The position numbers and the translations under genes were made by a program. Shown here piece by piece: positions 8,180 through 17,209 of a DNA stretch of 64,000 nt (position 1 is the stretch's first letter; each line of letters starts with the position of its first letter). This DNA comes from Trichomonas vaginalis G3 (Eukaryota; Parabasalia; Trichomonadida; Trichomonadidae), in contig NC_067204.1 of assembly GCF_026262505.1 (NCBI RefSeq), positions 930,001 through 994,000 of the forward strand, given 5' to 3'. Under the pieces are notes generated by a model. The model saw nothing but the letters and a program-made list of their open reading frames with translations. It did not search any database and was not told where the DNA came from.

Positions 8180-9138
8180 ATGACGAATCCAAACAAGGAC
8201 CCCTATGTTTCTAAAGCGACAAAGAAAGCACTCATGATAAAAATCTTTAGTTCAACACCAAATGCTTGGTTTATGGATATCTTGGAAAACATTCCGAGGT
8301 ATAGAGAAGATGGACCACCATACTGGCTAATATTTGTTGGTCAAAACACAAGATACTGTGAAGCCATACCATTACAGTCCAAAAATATTTTAGATATCTT
8401 AGCAGCTTTGACAATATTCGTTGACAAATACCATCCAACAAAACTGACATCTGACTGTGAAAGTTCTTTCAAATCAGATGATGTAAAAAACTATCTGCGT
8501 TCAAAAAATGTAAACCAATATTTCATTGTCGACCAAAACCATTCTGCTCTTGGTGTCATTGACGGTTGTATAAAAATGTTAAGAGACTTAAACCAACCAC
8601 AAGGTGGTGAAGCAAATGAAATGTCATATGATGACAAATATAGACACTTCTCCATGGCAAAGATGAGACAAGTTTTAAATATTTACAATAGCCGTAAACA
8701 AAAAGGTTTGGGAAACCACTCCCCGAAGAAATGAAAAACAACCCTGACTTAGAGAAAGACTATATATTTAATAATTTAGTCAAAAGAGACAAACAAGAAA
8801 GAATGCCGGGCTTCAAACTTCAGAAAGGTGACAAAGTAAAAATAGAAATACCTAAACGCGACCCATATGAAAATACTATTGACTATGACAACAATGGGAA
8901 CCCGACAGGTACTCACATTCGTGTTCGTAAAAATAGAAGAAAGTATACAAGAGAATATTATGAAGTTTTAGGCAAACATGGCAAAATGTACACACTGCAA
9001 GCAGAAGATAAAACTACTATTGTCAGACCTCGTTTCAAACTTGTCAAAGTTCAAGGTGGTATACTTTCAAAGACAGTTCCTAACAAATATAAGACAACTC
9101 CTGACGAATATGCTAAAGAAGTTGAAAATGACGACTAA
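8180..9138 (+). pseudogene. Retrovirus-type integrase (E1), broken
   Basis: Polinton integrase of the rve/DDE family. The catalytic core has the TSDCESSF region and the following conserved block. The C-terminal part is basic with an SH3/chromo-like stretch (GDKVKIEIPKRDP to KLVKVQGG). In Polintons this protein joins the element ends to target DNA. The copy is broken. Its stop overlaps the stop of the fibre gene on the other strand, an arrangement kept in all three copies. Confidence 0.88.
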
Positions 9139-10865
9139 GCAATTCTATACCATGCGTAAACTGTCATGTAAGGTGGCATGTATTCTTTACTTTGTCCCGT
9201 TGTTTGCGTATATCCTGTAACGCGATGTGTATGGTTTCCATCTCCCTGAGTGTCACCCCAGAAACAATTTATAGCAAACTGAACGTCGTCTTTAACATCA
9301 TATCCTTTACCTTTTTTCATTGCTGACCAATCCCAAAATTTATGCTTATGCCAACCTGCTTGAGATGTACTTAAATCTATGTAGTGACTGTGTGCAGGTA
9401 AATTTTCACCTGAAATCGTTTTACTTCCTCCTGTTTCCTTTGAAGAGTTTGCACAATACAAAAACCTGTCGACTATTTGTTCCCATGCACCAACACCAAA
9501 CATTACTTGAGGACCTCTTGCTTCCATAGATGTATAAATAGAACCTACTGGGTTCATTAAATCAAACATATGAGATAATATAGGATTGTCTCTTTTGAAC
9601 TTAAAATATAGTGCAACTATTTCAGGTTTCTTCTGGTTTGTGTCAGAATATTTTTTATAATATAATCTTATGTTTTCAGGGTAGGTAAAATCTTGACTAT
9701 AATATTTATTTTTGTCATCTGTATAATAATATACTATTCTCGTTTTTTCTATTGCATTATATCTTTTATATCTATAATATTCTAAATATAATGTTTGCTT
9801 TTTTGGGTCTACATGTGCGTCAACACCATAGTCATAATAATATGGTGCTGGAGCTGGGTCAGCCAACGTCATACCTGCCATTTCATAAACTCTTAAATAT
9901 TTCTTTTGTTCGTCTCCATATAAGTTTAAGTAACAGTTGTTGTCTAATGGAACTTTAACTTGTGTACCATCATTCTTTATATAGCCTACATACATTTCAT
10001 TGTTATTTTTCGGAATGAGTTTATACCGTATACCATTTTTTAAGGAGTGTACAAACTCCCATCTAAAATATTTGTTTTCTTCATTGAAAGAAAAGTCACC
10101 AACAATAGTTTCAATATTTTTTGTTGTTCCTATCAAACTTTGGTATATTTCATTGACATATGTTTTATCTGCTTTCTTTTCAAGGCTAACGTTTAAGTCT
10201 GTTATTTCAGAAGATGTATGTGTATGTCCAACGTCACTTTTACTGTTTAAGGTTTCTTGTAAGTTTGTAATATTTGCAATGGTATGTGTATGTCCAACGT
10301 CACTTTTACTGTTTAAGGTTTCTTGTAAGTTTGTAATATTTGCAATGGTATGTGTATGTCCAACGGCACTTTTCCTGTTTAAGGTTTCTTGTAAGTCTGT
10401 TATTTCAGATATAGAATGTATATGAGTCTTTTTAGAATATTCGTTTTCAGCTCTTGTCACTTCACTTGACATTTTATTGTCAACATATGTTTTGTCTGCT
10501 AGTTCAGGATGAGTATGTTCTTTTGTTGCATAAGCATTGTTAGCTCTTTCTTCTTCTTTTGCTATTGCATCGTCTACATATTCTTTGTCAGCTTTGTTGT
10601 CAACATCTGCTTTCAAAAGAAGTTCATTTATAGGTTTCTCGTTTAAAGTTCCTTTTGTTGGATTTATACAGACAGTATGGTTCTTATTGTCTTGAAATAG
10701 AAACTCATCTGTCATTGGGTTTATTGTCAGTTTTAAGTTTCCTTCTTTCAATGACTCAGATATCTTAGAATAGTTTGAAAAGTTTGTTGTGTTCTTATTT
10801 AGAGCTTGCATAATGAGTTGTCGGTTGTGTTGTATTTCTCTCATGGAAGCAATATCTTTCGACAT
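9135..10865 (-). CDS. Collar-type fibre protein (E1)
   Basis: A 576-residue open gene. Residues 1-90 are a conserved head (QHNRQLIMQALNKNT, PTKGTLNEKP). A stalk of KADKxYVD repeats follows, with three GHTHTIANITNLQETLN repeats of 22 residues at about 145-230, then a unique region. The last 140 residues form a collar-like tip (NPVGSIYTSM, GENLPAHSHYIDL, YMPPYMTVYAWYR) resembling phage tail-collar and microcystin-dependent-protein domains. Trimeric fibre and receptor contact is likely by analogy. The head and tip are shared with E2 and E3 but the stalk differs. Confidence 0.85.
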   Translation of the reverse strand: MSKDIASMREIQHNRQLIMQALNKNTTNFSNYSKISESLKEGNLKLTINPMTDEFLFQDNKNHTVCINPTKGTLNEKPINELLLKADVDNKADKEYVDDAIAKEEERANNAYATKEHTHPELADKTYVDNKMSSEVTRAENEYSKKTHIHSISEITDLQETLNRKSAVGHTHTIANITNLQETLNSKSDVGHTHTIANITNLQETLNSKSDVGHTHTSSEITDLNVSLEKKADKTYVNEIYQSLIGTTKNIETIVGDFSFNEENKYFRWEFVHSLKNGIRYKLIPKNNNEMYVGYIKNDGTQVKVPLDNNCYLNLYGDEQKKYLRVYEMAGMTLADPAPAPYYYDYGVDAHVDPKKQTLYLEYYRYKRYNAIEKTRIVYYYTDDKNKYYSQDFTYPENIRLYYKKYSDTNQKKPEIVALYFKFKRDNPILSHMFDLMNPVGSIYTSMEARGPQVMFGVGAWEQIVDRFLYCANSSKETGGSKTISGENLPAHSHYIDLSTSQAGWHKHKFWDWSAMKKGKGYDVKDDVQFAINCFWGDTQGDGNHTHRVTGYTQTTGQSKEYMPPYMTVYAWYRIA

Positions 10866-10883
10866 TTTTATTCTAGATAAAAT
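10866..10883. promoter_or_regulatory. 18-bp divergent promoter region
   Basis: Only 18 bases separate the ATGs of the fibre gene (leftward) and the 282-residue gene (rightward). The sequence reads TTTATTCTAGATAAAATA, and its inverse is kept at 53240-53257, with a close form at 20548-20565. It must hold or overlap both promoters unless transcription starts inside the neighbouring gene. Confidence 0.6.
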
Positions 10884-11732
10884 ATGCTTCCAATAGAAAA
10901 AGAAAATTCAAGAGTTGCTACAACTAAACCATTAGATGAACTTTTTACTAATGTCGGTCAAAAGTTTGAGACAGAGACCGTAAAGCATGAAGGCTATCGT
11001 TTTGACTACCCATTAAGATGGCTAAGAGACCCATCTGTCACAAAAGCTATTGGCTTTCGTAGAATGAAGTTTGTGTCTGTAGAAGATAAAAGTTTTCCAT
11101 TTATTGTAAGGTTTCATATAGATTATATATCTGAAGGGAAACGAAAAATGTGGGAAGAAATTGAGCTAATACAAGTTGACCTTTCATCTTCTCTACAGAC
11201 TGCGTTAAAAAATATAGAAGATAAAATAAATTCATGTTATGCAAAATATGCTGATGAATATGCAAATACCGAGAGCACACTTTATGTGAGAATTGTATAT
11301 GACAAACAAAATTCACAAGTGTCATTTCAAATCTACGAAGACAATCCAAAGAAAGACGAACAAATATATACAGAATTCACTGCAATGTCATGGTATTATT
11401 TGCAAAGAATGTTAAATCAGAAAGTCAAACTTCCTTTAGCAAATATTTACAGTCGATATGCAAGAGATGAACCATATTTATTTAAAGATGTTTTCGACCC
11501 AGCTGCTATTATTGTTCATGCTTCATTTTCTGGCGCCCAAAACTCTTTCTTATGCTTGGCAAATGACTTTTACGAAAAACCTACAAAGTTATACGAACCA
11601 CCAAGTGGAAGTATTTCAGACTTTCAAGTATGGTTTACTACAGATGGAAGAAAAAGAATAATTCCATTATACCATGCGTTTTACTTAGAACTTAGTTTCA
11701 TATACAACTACTATCGAACGGTAAAAATATAA
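10884..11732 (+). CDS. 282-residue variable-middle protein (E1)
   Basis: Starts MLPIEKENSRVATTKPLDELF. The N-terminal 75 residues and the C-terminal 80 residues (FDPAAIIVHASFSGAQNSF to FYLELSFIYNY) are shared with E2 and E3. The middle differs strongly in E2. It is paralogous to the 286-residue protein at 5171-6031. There is no known domain. Its place next to the fibre suggests a partner or second spike-type protein (inference). Confidence 0.75.
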   Translation: MLPIEKENSRVATTKPLDELFTNVGQKFETETVKHEGYRFDYPLRWLRDPSVTKAIGFRRMKFVSVEDKSFPFIVRFHIDYISEGKRKMWEEIELIQVDLSSSLQTALKNIEDKINSCYAKYADEYANTESTLYVRIVYDKQNSQVSFQIYEDNPKKDEQIYTEFTAMSWYYLQRMLNQKVKLPLANIYSRYARDEPYLFKDVFDPAAIIVHASFSGAQNSFLCLANDFYEKPTKLYEPPSGSISDFQVWFTTDGRKRIIPLYHAFYLELSFIYNYYRTVKI

Positions 11733-11736
11733 TTTT

Positions 11737-11982
11737 TTAATATACCGGTTGTGGTGTTGGATTTGGTTGCCAACTAGACTGTGGTGCAGGTTCAGGCTGT
11801 TGTATAACAGGAGCTTGTTCTTCTGGTTCAGGGTCTTTAGGTATAATACCAACAAACTGACCTACTCTTTTACCAATATTTTTGACACCGTTCCATACTC
11901 CTCTTCCGACAGATTTTATTCCATTCCATATACCTCTTCCAACATTTCGAAAGAAGTTTCCAATACTACTGAAGAAACCCAT
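11737..11982 (-). CDS. Small amphipathic Gly/Trp-rich protein
   Basis: An 81-residue protein. The first 45 residues repeat a glycine-spaced amphipathic pattern (FFRNVGRGIWNG, VGRGVWNGVKNIG), and the second half is a proline/glutamine-rich acidic tail. The gene is present and open in all three copies. The pattern resembles membrane-active viral peptides; the function is not established. Confidence 0.7.
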   Translation of the reverse strand: MGFFSSIGNFFRNVGRGIWNGIKSVGRGVWNGVKNIGKRVGQFVGIIPKDPEPEEQAPVIQQPEPAPQSSWQPNPTPQPVY

Positions 11983-12000
11983 TTTACTATATGTAAAAAT

Positions 12001-12363
12001 CTAATGTCCGCCTAGTCTCTTACGTTTCCTGTTGAGTTCCATAGCATTCTTTAACTGGAGCTCATACATTCTGTTTCTCCTCTGGTAGAAAACATATTCT
12101 GGGTCAACTCCTGTGTTCGCGTCATCTGCATAAAGTTGTTTATATCCCACTTCAGGGTTTGTATAAAACTCTTTCCATCTCATATTTGCATACCATGGTG
12201 GCAAACCTAACGCAGCGTCATTTGACATGGCAGTTTGCATTTGTACATCTGTTGGCACTTGACCATAGTTTGCCATTGCAGTTTGTATTCTAACTTCATT
12301 TGGAATATTCTCTGGGTTTGGTTGTCCAGGTTGCTGTGCATTCGCTAAGTTCTGTGCGTCCAT
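12001..12363 (-). CDS. 120-residue conserved protein
   Basis: Starts MDAQNLANAQQPGQPNPE and ends in a basic RKRKRLGGH. It contains a duplicated IQTAMANYGQVPTDVQMQTAM pattern (short form IQTAMAN / MQTAMSN). It is open in all three copies with one or two residue changes. Not recognised. The ATG follows TATTTTTATCTAATATTAA on the coding strand, a T-rich motif shared by several genes here. Confidence 0.7.
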   Translation of the reverse strand: MDAQNLANAQQPGQPNPENIPNEVRIQTAMANYGQVPTDVQMQTAMSNDAALGLPPWYANMRWKEFYTNPEVGYKQLYADDANTGVDPEYVFYQRRNRMYELQLKNAMELNRKRKRLGGH

Positions 12364-12386
12364 TTAATATTAGATAAAAATATCTC

Positions 12387-12518
12387 TTACGAGTACATAT
12401 ACTGAACATTTGCAGGCATTGGTTCATCTTCATATTCTCTGTACTTTTCTGCCACGTCAAATAAATAAATGACACAATGGAAAAAACCTAAAACAAGTAG
12501 TCCTATTTCAAACCACAT
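12387..12518 (-). CDS. 43-residue single-pass membrane protein
   Basis: A short frame, MWFEIGLLVLGFFHCVIYLF then a charged tail ending MYS. The first 20 residues make one hydrophobic membrane segment. It overlaps the end of the methylase gene by 16 bases. It is open with the same length in all three Polintons (18917-19048, 51608-51739), which supports a real gene despite its size. Confidence 0.6.
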   Translation of the reverse strand: MWFEIGLLVLGFFHCVIYLFDVAEKYREYEDEPMPANVQYMYS

Positions 12519-13321
12519 TTACTTACTAATAAAATTTCTTTGTTATGACACTTTCTCCAGTTTATAGGACCTCTCTCATATTCTATCTTGTCATATATAA
12601 ACTCATAGTCGTTTATATCTTCTAGCCATTTCATGACACTTTCTAAACCACTTTTATCGGATGTAAAGTAAAAGCATGGATGGTTATGTATAACGTCTAA
12701 AGTTTCTAAAGAGTCTCTCAAAGTCCAGTCTACTTGGTATTGAAAATCCCATGTGTTATAGAACGGCGGGTCCACTATAAAGAAAACTTTTTCCTTGTCT
12801 TTATATTTTTCATACAACTCTGTCCAATGACATCTCACAAACTCTATACCCTCAATATATTTTTCTATGTCCTCTTTGAAAACATTTGTATAGTTAAGAT
12901 ATAAAACTTTTGACATAAGTGTTTCAATGTCATGAACTCTTATAGAACCACTATATAATAGTCTAGCAGATATACTATCCCAGTCTATATATTCTGCTTT
13001 TTTCAAAACCTCTCTCACAATATTTTTCTTATCTAATGGTATACGTTCCATCTTACCTATAGGTATCTTTTCTTTTAACTCTTTCAATATATTGTTTGTG
13101 TCTGGTATATGTTTGAGACGGTCCATATAGTTGTCGAAGTCATTGCATATAATCTTTGAGTCTGGGAATATTATATGGCACAAATGGGATATATAGAAAC
13201 TTCCACCGAACAAATCTACAAATGTTAGACCATTCGGTAGTTTCTTAAGTTCTCTCAATATAATATCTTTACATCTACTCTTATTTCCAAAGAACGGTAA
13301 CGGTGGTTTTGTAAAATTCAT
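12503..13321 (-). CDS. D12-class DNA N6-adenine methyltransferase (E1)
   Basis: A 272-residue protein. The motifs are PPLPFFGNKSR (SAM-binding start of the Dam/D12 class) at residues 6-16, FVDLFGGS at about 35, and VDPPFYN (the DPPY catalytic motif) at about 183. The enzyme transfers a methyl group from SAM to adenine N6 in DNA. It is the first gene inside the terminus in all three Polintons. N6-adenine methylation is known in T. vaginalis DNA, so the element could mark its own or host DNA. Confidence 0.9.
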   Translation of the reverse strand: MNFTKPPLPFFGNKSRCKDIILRELKKLPNGLTFVDLFGGSFYISHLCHIIFPDSKIICNDFDNYMDRLKHIPDTNNILKELKEKIPIGKMERIPLDKKNIVREVLKKAEYIDWDSISARLLYSGSIRVHDIETLMSKVLYLNYTNVFKEDIEKYIEGIEFVRCHWTELYEKYKDKEKVFFIVDPPFYNTWDFQYQVDWTLRDSLETLDVIHNHPCFYFTSDKSGLESVMKWLEDINDYEFIYDKIEYERGPINWRKCHNKEILLVSKCGLK

Positions 13322-13455
13322 TTATATATAATAATAAAAATGTTTTTACCCGAAAAGTGACAGAAAAGTGACAAAACATGAAAACATATATAATTTGTGA
13401 AAAGCTCCTGGAAGACCCGTATATATAAGAACTTCATTTATAATAATCATCTTCA

Positions 13456-13507
13456 GGGCTAGAAGGCACGAAGTGCCTGGAAGCCCCACTACCTTTTTTT
13501 TTTTTTT
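13456..13507. repeat. E1 terminal inverted repeat
   Basis: The end of the Polinton: GGGCTAGAAGGCACGAAGTG, then CCTGGAAGCCCCACTACC and 14 T. The reverse complement matches the E3 start at 50487-50553 and, with a changed hairpin, the ends of E2. The short hairpin is GGCAC-TTC-GTGCC. Confidence 0.85.
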
Positions 13508-13950
13508 CATTAAAATATGAGTAATACAGTGCATGCATGTATACATGATGAAACTCAATTACTAGTTTTTGGTTATGAAAAATATTTGGAAATAAATGCA
13601 ACATCAGAGCACTTTTGAACGAAGATTTGTTAGCCCAATCGTTAATTTATATTAATTCTATGAAGTAATAGCTTTAAAAAAAACATTCAGCAAGAAATTG
13701 AAATAGAATGATAAATTATTGATGTCATTAGTGCAAAGTAATATTAGTAATACCAATTTTGTCAGAATTATTGTATATTTCATTGATGATTTTTAAATAT
13801 TTTGCAATTTGAAGGGGAGATATTTCATGACATATTTTTTAACAATGTCTTTGGGAAGTATATATAGTTATTAAAAAATGATGTTTGTTTTGTTTACTAC
13901 AAGAAGCAAATAAAAATAAACATAATATAAAACAAAAAAAATAGATAATA
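13508..13950. other. A+T-rich spacer, no gene seen
   Basis: Lies between the Polinton end and the 3' end of the coiled-coil gene. I see no reading frame of note and no repeat shared with the rest of the window. Confidence 0.6.
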
Positions 13951-16863
13951 TTAATTAGAATTGTAAGAAAGTAGCATTTTTGATATGAAATCCTCCACTT
14001 TCTCATCATCATTCATTCCGAGCAAAGATCTAACTCTGAAATCCTGTTTCTTGAGTCTAGAAATATCATTTGAAGCATTGATGATTATGCTATTATATGT
14101 TTCTTCGTTCAAAGGCGAGCAGATATCAAAGTAATCAGACAAATGTTTTGCTGCAAAATTAATTATTTTTCTAATTTCTTCTTGGCAAGAGTTTCTTTCT
14201 TTTCTTGCAGTCTCTTCCGCCTTCATTTCATAGGATATCTTCATTGCCTTCTCTTTTGCATTCAGTATCTGGTCGTGTGATTTCTGCAAGTCCTTCAAAC
14301 TCTCTATTTCCTTTTTGATGAATTCGTTTTCTGTTTCCATTTCAATCCTCTTCTTCTTTTCCTCGCTGTGTCTTCTTTCGCTTTCGACCAGAGCGTTCAT
14401 TGTCTTGTTGTGGAGTTCGCTCAGTTCTCTGAACTTGAGAGACTTTTCGTCAAGCAGTTTCTTGTTCTTCTGATCGATTTCTTCCTTTTGTTTCTTGTTT
14501 TCAATTTCGATTTCGGAAATCTGGACTTCGTAATCTGTTTTGATGTTGTCGATTTCTGTGTTCAAATTCGAAATTGTCTGCTTCAAACTGTTGACTAAGT
14601 TCTCTGCATTGAGTAGCTTGTTCATGAGGTTGCTGTTTTCGTCTGAAAGTCTCTTGTTTTCCTCTTCTTTTTCGGAAATTTTGTCCGAAAGTTTCTCATT
14701 TTCTTCTTTGTTTTTGTCTTGGATTTCTTTCAGTTTCATCTCGTACTCATCGTCTTTTTCGGTCAGTCTTAGCTGCTTCTCCTGCTCTGAGGATGAATTA
14801 CATGACTTGAGTCGCTCGAGATCTTTCTGTAATTCGTAGTTTTTGTTATTGACAGTTTTCAATTGATTTGTAAAGTATTCAATTTTTGTATTAAATTCTT
14901 TAATTTTCTTTTGGTTGTTTTCTTCCTCAAGAGAGAGTTTCGCGCGAAGTTCCTTGTTTTGCTGCTTCTTATCGTCAAGCTTCTTACGTGTGCGCTCTAA
15001 ACAGCTTATCGTCTTTTGTAAACTATTGAAAATTTGATCGATTTCGTATTCAACATTTTCAGAACCAATTTTTTGATAAATTTTTTCCAAAATTTCTTGG
15101 TATTTTTCCATATTGAATTTTGCATTGTCCAATTCTTCGAAAATCTCTGTCATGCAGGTGATGAAATCGTCTGGACTCGTGATGTTCCGTTTTAGAACTT
15201 CAGAAAGAGCTAAAAGATAATTGGCCAGTTCACTTTTGGTTGAATCATTTTCTTTCTTCAATTTTGAGATATTCTCAGCTGAATTTGCAATCAGAGAGTT
15301 GTAATATGATGAAATTACCTGGAGAACTCTCCGAAGTTTCTGGCTGTCGTTCAGTTCCTTTGAAGAAGAGATCAAATTGATTTGCTGGCATAATTCACGC
15401 GGAAAATCTGCACAATAGTAACTTGTCGACGGTATTTCTTCTTTAATAAGTTTAATTATAGTCTTTTCTTCTGTTTTTTCTGGTTTCGGTTGATCATTTA
15501 ATTTGGAAATCAAATAGTTTTGTTTCTGAAGTAAAATAATCAATTTCTCTCTTTGGCTTATTAGTTCTGTGATTTCCTTCTTGCATTGATCGACTTCATC
15601 GCTGATCTTTTTGTTGGCTTTCAATATTGAATTTTTATTTGCTTCAGAAGTTTCGGATGCAAGCTTTGCTTGGTTGTAGCTGGTATGTGCTGCACGAACC
15701 TCAGCTAGTAATGACTCTTTTTCTGTCTTTAAAGACTCTATTTCCCTATGTAATTTTTCATTTTCGATAGAAATTAAATTTGTATAACTTTCTCTTTGTT
15801 CTCGTTTGTCTTTTGATTTGTTATTAAGTATTTTCTGCTTTGTTTCGAGCTCTGCTAGTTTCAAAAGTAAGTTATTTGATTTAAGTTTTTCTTTTTCAAG
15901 GTTTTCTTGTGTATCGTGTAGTTTCTGGAGTATCTGTAAGTCATTCTTTTCTTCTTTTGGTTCAGGTTGTTGCTTTTCCTGTTTAATATTCTGTAAATTC
16001 GATAGTTGCGAAGTTAGACGATCAATTTTAGCTTTTAGGGATTGTATTTGATCTTCATATAGTTTGTTCGATTTCTCTGCTCTGATATTATTTAGTTCCA
16101 ATTGATGGTTAAACTCTGTTTGATTTGTTTGGAGCTTTTCCGTAAGAGTTTTAATTTGTACTGTAGCTAAATCGAGATCGTTTTCGAGTTCTTTAACTCT
16201 TATGTCTAATTCAAAAACTATTCCTTTTAATTTTGAATTCTTTTCTTTTAATTTTGAATTTTGATCAAGAATTTTTTGATCCTGTATGATAACTTCCTTT
16301 GGTTGTTCCTGAACTGCTTGTTTTGCGCTTGTCAATGCATTGATTACAGCTGAAAAGTTCGAAAAATCATAACCAAAATGAAATTTCGACGCAGTAAGTA
16401 ACTGATTAAGTGATTTTCGCTTTTCTGACAACTCATTTGATAATTGTTGGGCAATATCATCTTTTTGTTTCTTTTCTTTCTCGAAATCGTTTTTTAACGT
16501 TTGGATCAAATCTACAAGCTCTTTCTGTTTCTGCATCATTAAAGAAACAGTGGTGTTATTTTTTCCATTGATCTTGGTGTTTTTGGCTTCGTCAGCTTGT
16601 TTTTGTAAGAGAAATGTAAATCTGTTCTGTAAATCATCATATTTTGCATTTAAATCATGTAAATTTTGTTGGAGAGTACTGTTTTCTCTTTGTAATATTT
16701 CGTTTTTCTCAACAAATCCGAGAGCTTGCTGATAATCGAGTTTTAACGACGCAATTGCTTCAATGTACTGCTGATTCTGGATACGAAGCTTCCTATTCAA
16801 GTCTGACAATTGTTGAATATCTAATGATTCATCAGATTCAAAAGAAGAAGAAAGCCCGCTCAT
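13951..16863 (-). CDS. Large coiled-coil protein (host)
   Basis: A protein of about 970 residues that is nearly all heptad-type coiled coil rich in Lys, Glu, Gln and Leu. The start is placed at the ATG at 16863 (MSGLSSSFESDESLD). The frame stays open upstream for 43 codons, but that extension runs into the inverted repeat of the neighbouring transposon. Two similar globular breaks occur, around residues 490-580 (QKLRRVLQVISSYYNSL) and at the C-terminus (EEIRKIINFAAKHLSDYF, SLLGMNDDEKVEDF). Trichomonads have many such proteins, often labelled viral A-type inclusion or SMC-like by similarity of the coils alone. A cytoskeletal or scaffold role is likely but not shown. Confidence 0.85.
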   Translation of the reverse strand: MSGLSSSFESDESLDIQQLSDLNRKLRIQNQQYIEAIASLKLDYQQALGFVEKNEILQRENSTLQQNLHDLNAKYDDLQNRFTFLLQKQADEAKNTKINGKNNTTVSLMMQKQKELVDLIQTLKNDFEKEKKQKDDIAQQLSNELSEKRKSLNQLLTASKFHFGYDFSNFSAVINALTSAKQAVQEQPKEVIIQDQKILDQNSKLKEKNSKLKGIVFELDIRVKELENDLDLATVQIKTLTEKLQTNQTEFNHQLELNNIRAEKSNKLYEDQIQSLKAKIDRLTSQLSNLQNIKQEKQQPEPKEEKNDLQILQKLHDTQENLEKEKLKSNNLLLKLAELETKQKILNNKSKDKREQRESYTNLISIENEKLHREIESLKTEKESLLAEVRAAHTSYNQAKLASETSEANKNSILKANKKISDEVDQCKKEITELISQREKLIILLQKQNYLISKLNDQPKPEKTEEKTIIKLIKEEIPSTSYYCADFPRELCQQINLISSSKELNDSQKLRRVLQVISSYYNSLIANSAENISKLKKENDSTKSELANYLLALSEVLKRNITSPDDFITCMTEIFEELDNAKFNMEKYQEILEKIYQKIGSENVEYEIDQIFNSLQKTISCLERTRKKLDDKKQQNKELRAKLSLEEENNQKKIKEFNTKIEYFTNQLKTVNNKNYELQKDLERLKSCNSSSEQEKQLRLTEKDDEYEMKLKEIQDKNKEENEKLSDKISEKEEENKRLSDENSNLMNKLLNAENLVNSLKQTISNLNTEIDNIKTDYEVQISEIEIENKKQKEEIDQKNKKLLDEKSLKFRELSELHNKTMNALVESERRHSEEKKKRIEMETENEFIKKEIESLKDLQKSHDQILNAKEKAMKISYEMKAEETARKERNSCQEEIRKIINFAAKHLSDYFDICSPLNEETYNSIIINASNDISRLKKQDFRVRSLLGMNDDEKVEDFISKMLLSYNSN

Positions 16864-16893
16864 TTTGTTTTCCAAAAAATTATATAGTATAAA

Positions 16894-16898
16894 AAGTG
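16894..16898 (-). promoter_or_regulatory. Possible initiator of the coiled-coil gene
   Basis: TCACT on the minus strand, about 33 bases before the ATG, fits the trichomonad initiator TCAYW. The distance is longer than usual, so support is weak. Confidence 0.3.
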
Positions 16899-16921
16899 AC
16901 AATATGGCGGGAAAAAGCATT

Positions 16922-17209
16922 GGGGAGAAGCTTCCTAAACTTTTTAATCCCATAAATATGGTCATTATCTGGAATAAAGAGTTAAGCGTCATATGTCACT
17001 TTTTGTACTAAGGAAACATCGACTTTATGCGTTATGACTTTTCGATGAGGAAACAAGTGTTCACGTATTATAAACTTCCTTATCCCAATAAACCGGCCCT
17101 AAACATAATTAATTTTAAGCATTATAATGGTCTCTTTTCTATGATAACCAAATCAATTTGGTTATCATAGAAAAGCACCAAAAACTAGAATAGGAATCGG
17201 CAATATGGA
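16922..17209 (+). repeat. Left terminal inverted repeat of the DNA transposon
   Basis: About 290 bp, matching 45270-45575 in inverse orientation at roughly 98% over the outer part; the right arm has extra bases near its inner end. It contains a near-perfect internal palindrome at about 17136-17177 (arm CTATGATAACCAAAT, 2-6 base centre). The outer end is GGGGAGAAGCTTCC. Confidence 0.85.

Larger units (their letters stand above)
1..13507 (-). mobile_element. Polinton/Maverick copy E1, partial
   Basis: A Polinton copy whose left terminus, in element orientation, is at 13456-13507, so it reads right to left and continues beyond base 1. Its parts in element order are DNA adenine methylase, small membrane protein, 120-residue protein, small amphipathic protein, 282-residue variable protein, collar fibre, integrase, 133-residue protein, small protein, 200-residue protein, polymerase B remnant, HNH endonuclease, 286-residue protein, KilA-N genes, repeat array and packaging ATPase. 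Most parts read open. I count only a few broken parts (polymerase, integrase, one small gene). High similarity to the other copies suggests a recent insertion. The far end is outside the window, so no target-site duplication can be read. Confidence 0.9.

Noticed and set aside
9135-10865. Phage contamination suggested by tail-collar fibre genes
   Set aside because: The fibre gene sits in the same place in three Polintons with eukaryotic-virus parts, the base composition matches its neighbours, and host genes lie in between.
15806-16051. Plus-strand reading frames opposite the coiled-coil gene
   Set aside because: They are Ser/Phe/Cys-rich antisense reflections of Lys/Glu-rich coding sequence, with no conserved feature.
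16864-16992. N-terminal hydrophobic extension of the coiled-coil protein
   Set aside because: The upstream open stretch overlaps the end of the transposon's inverted repeat and the possible initiator. The ATG at 16863 is the better start.
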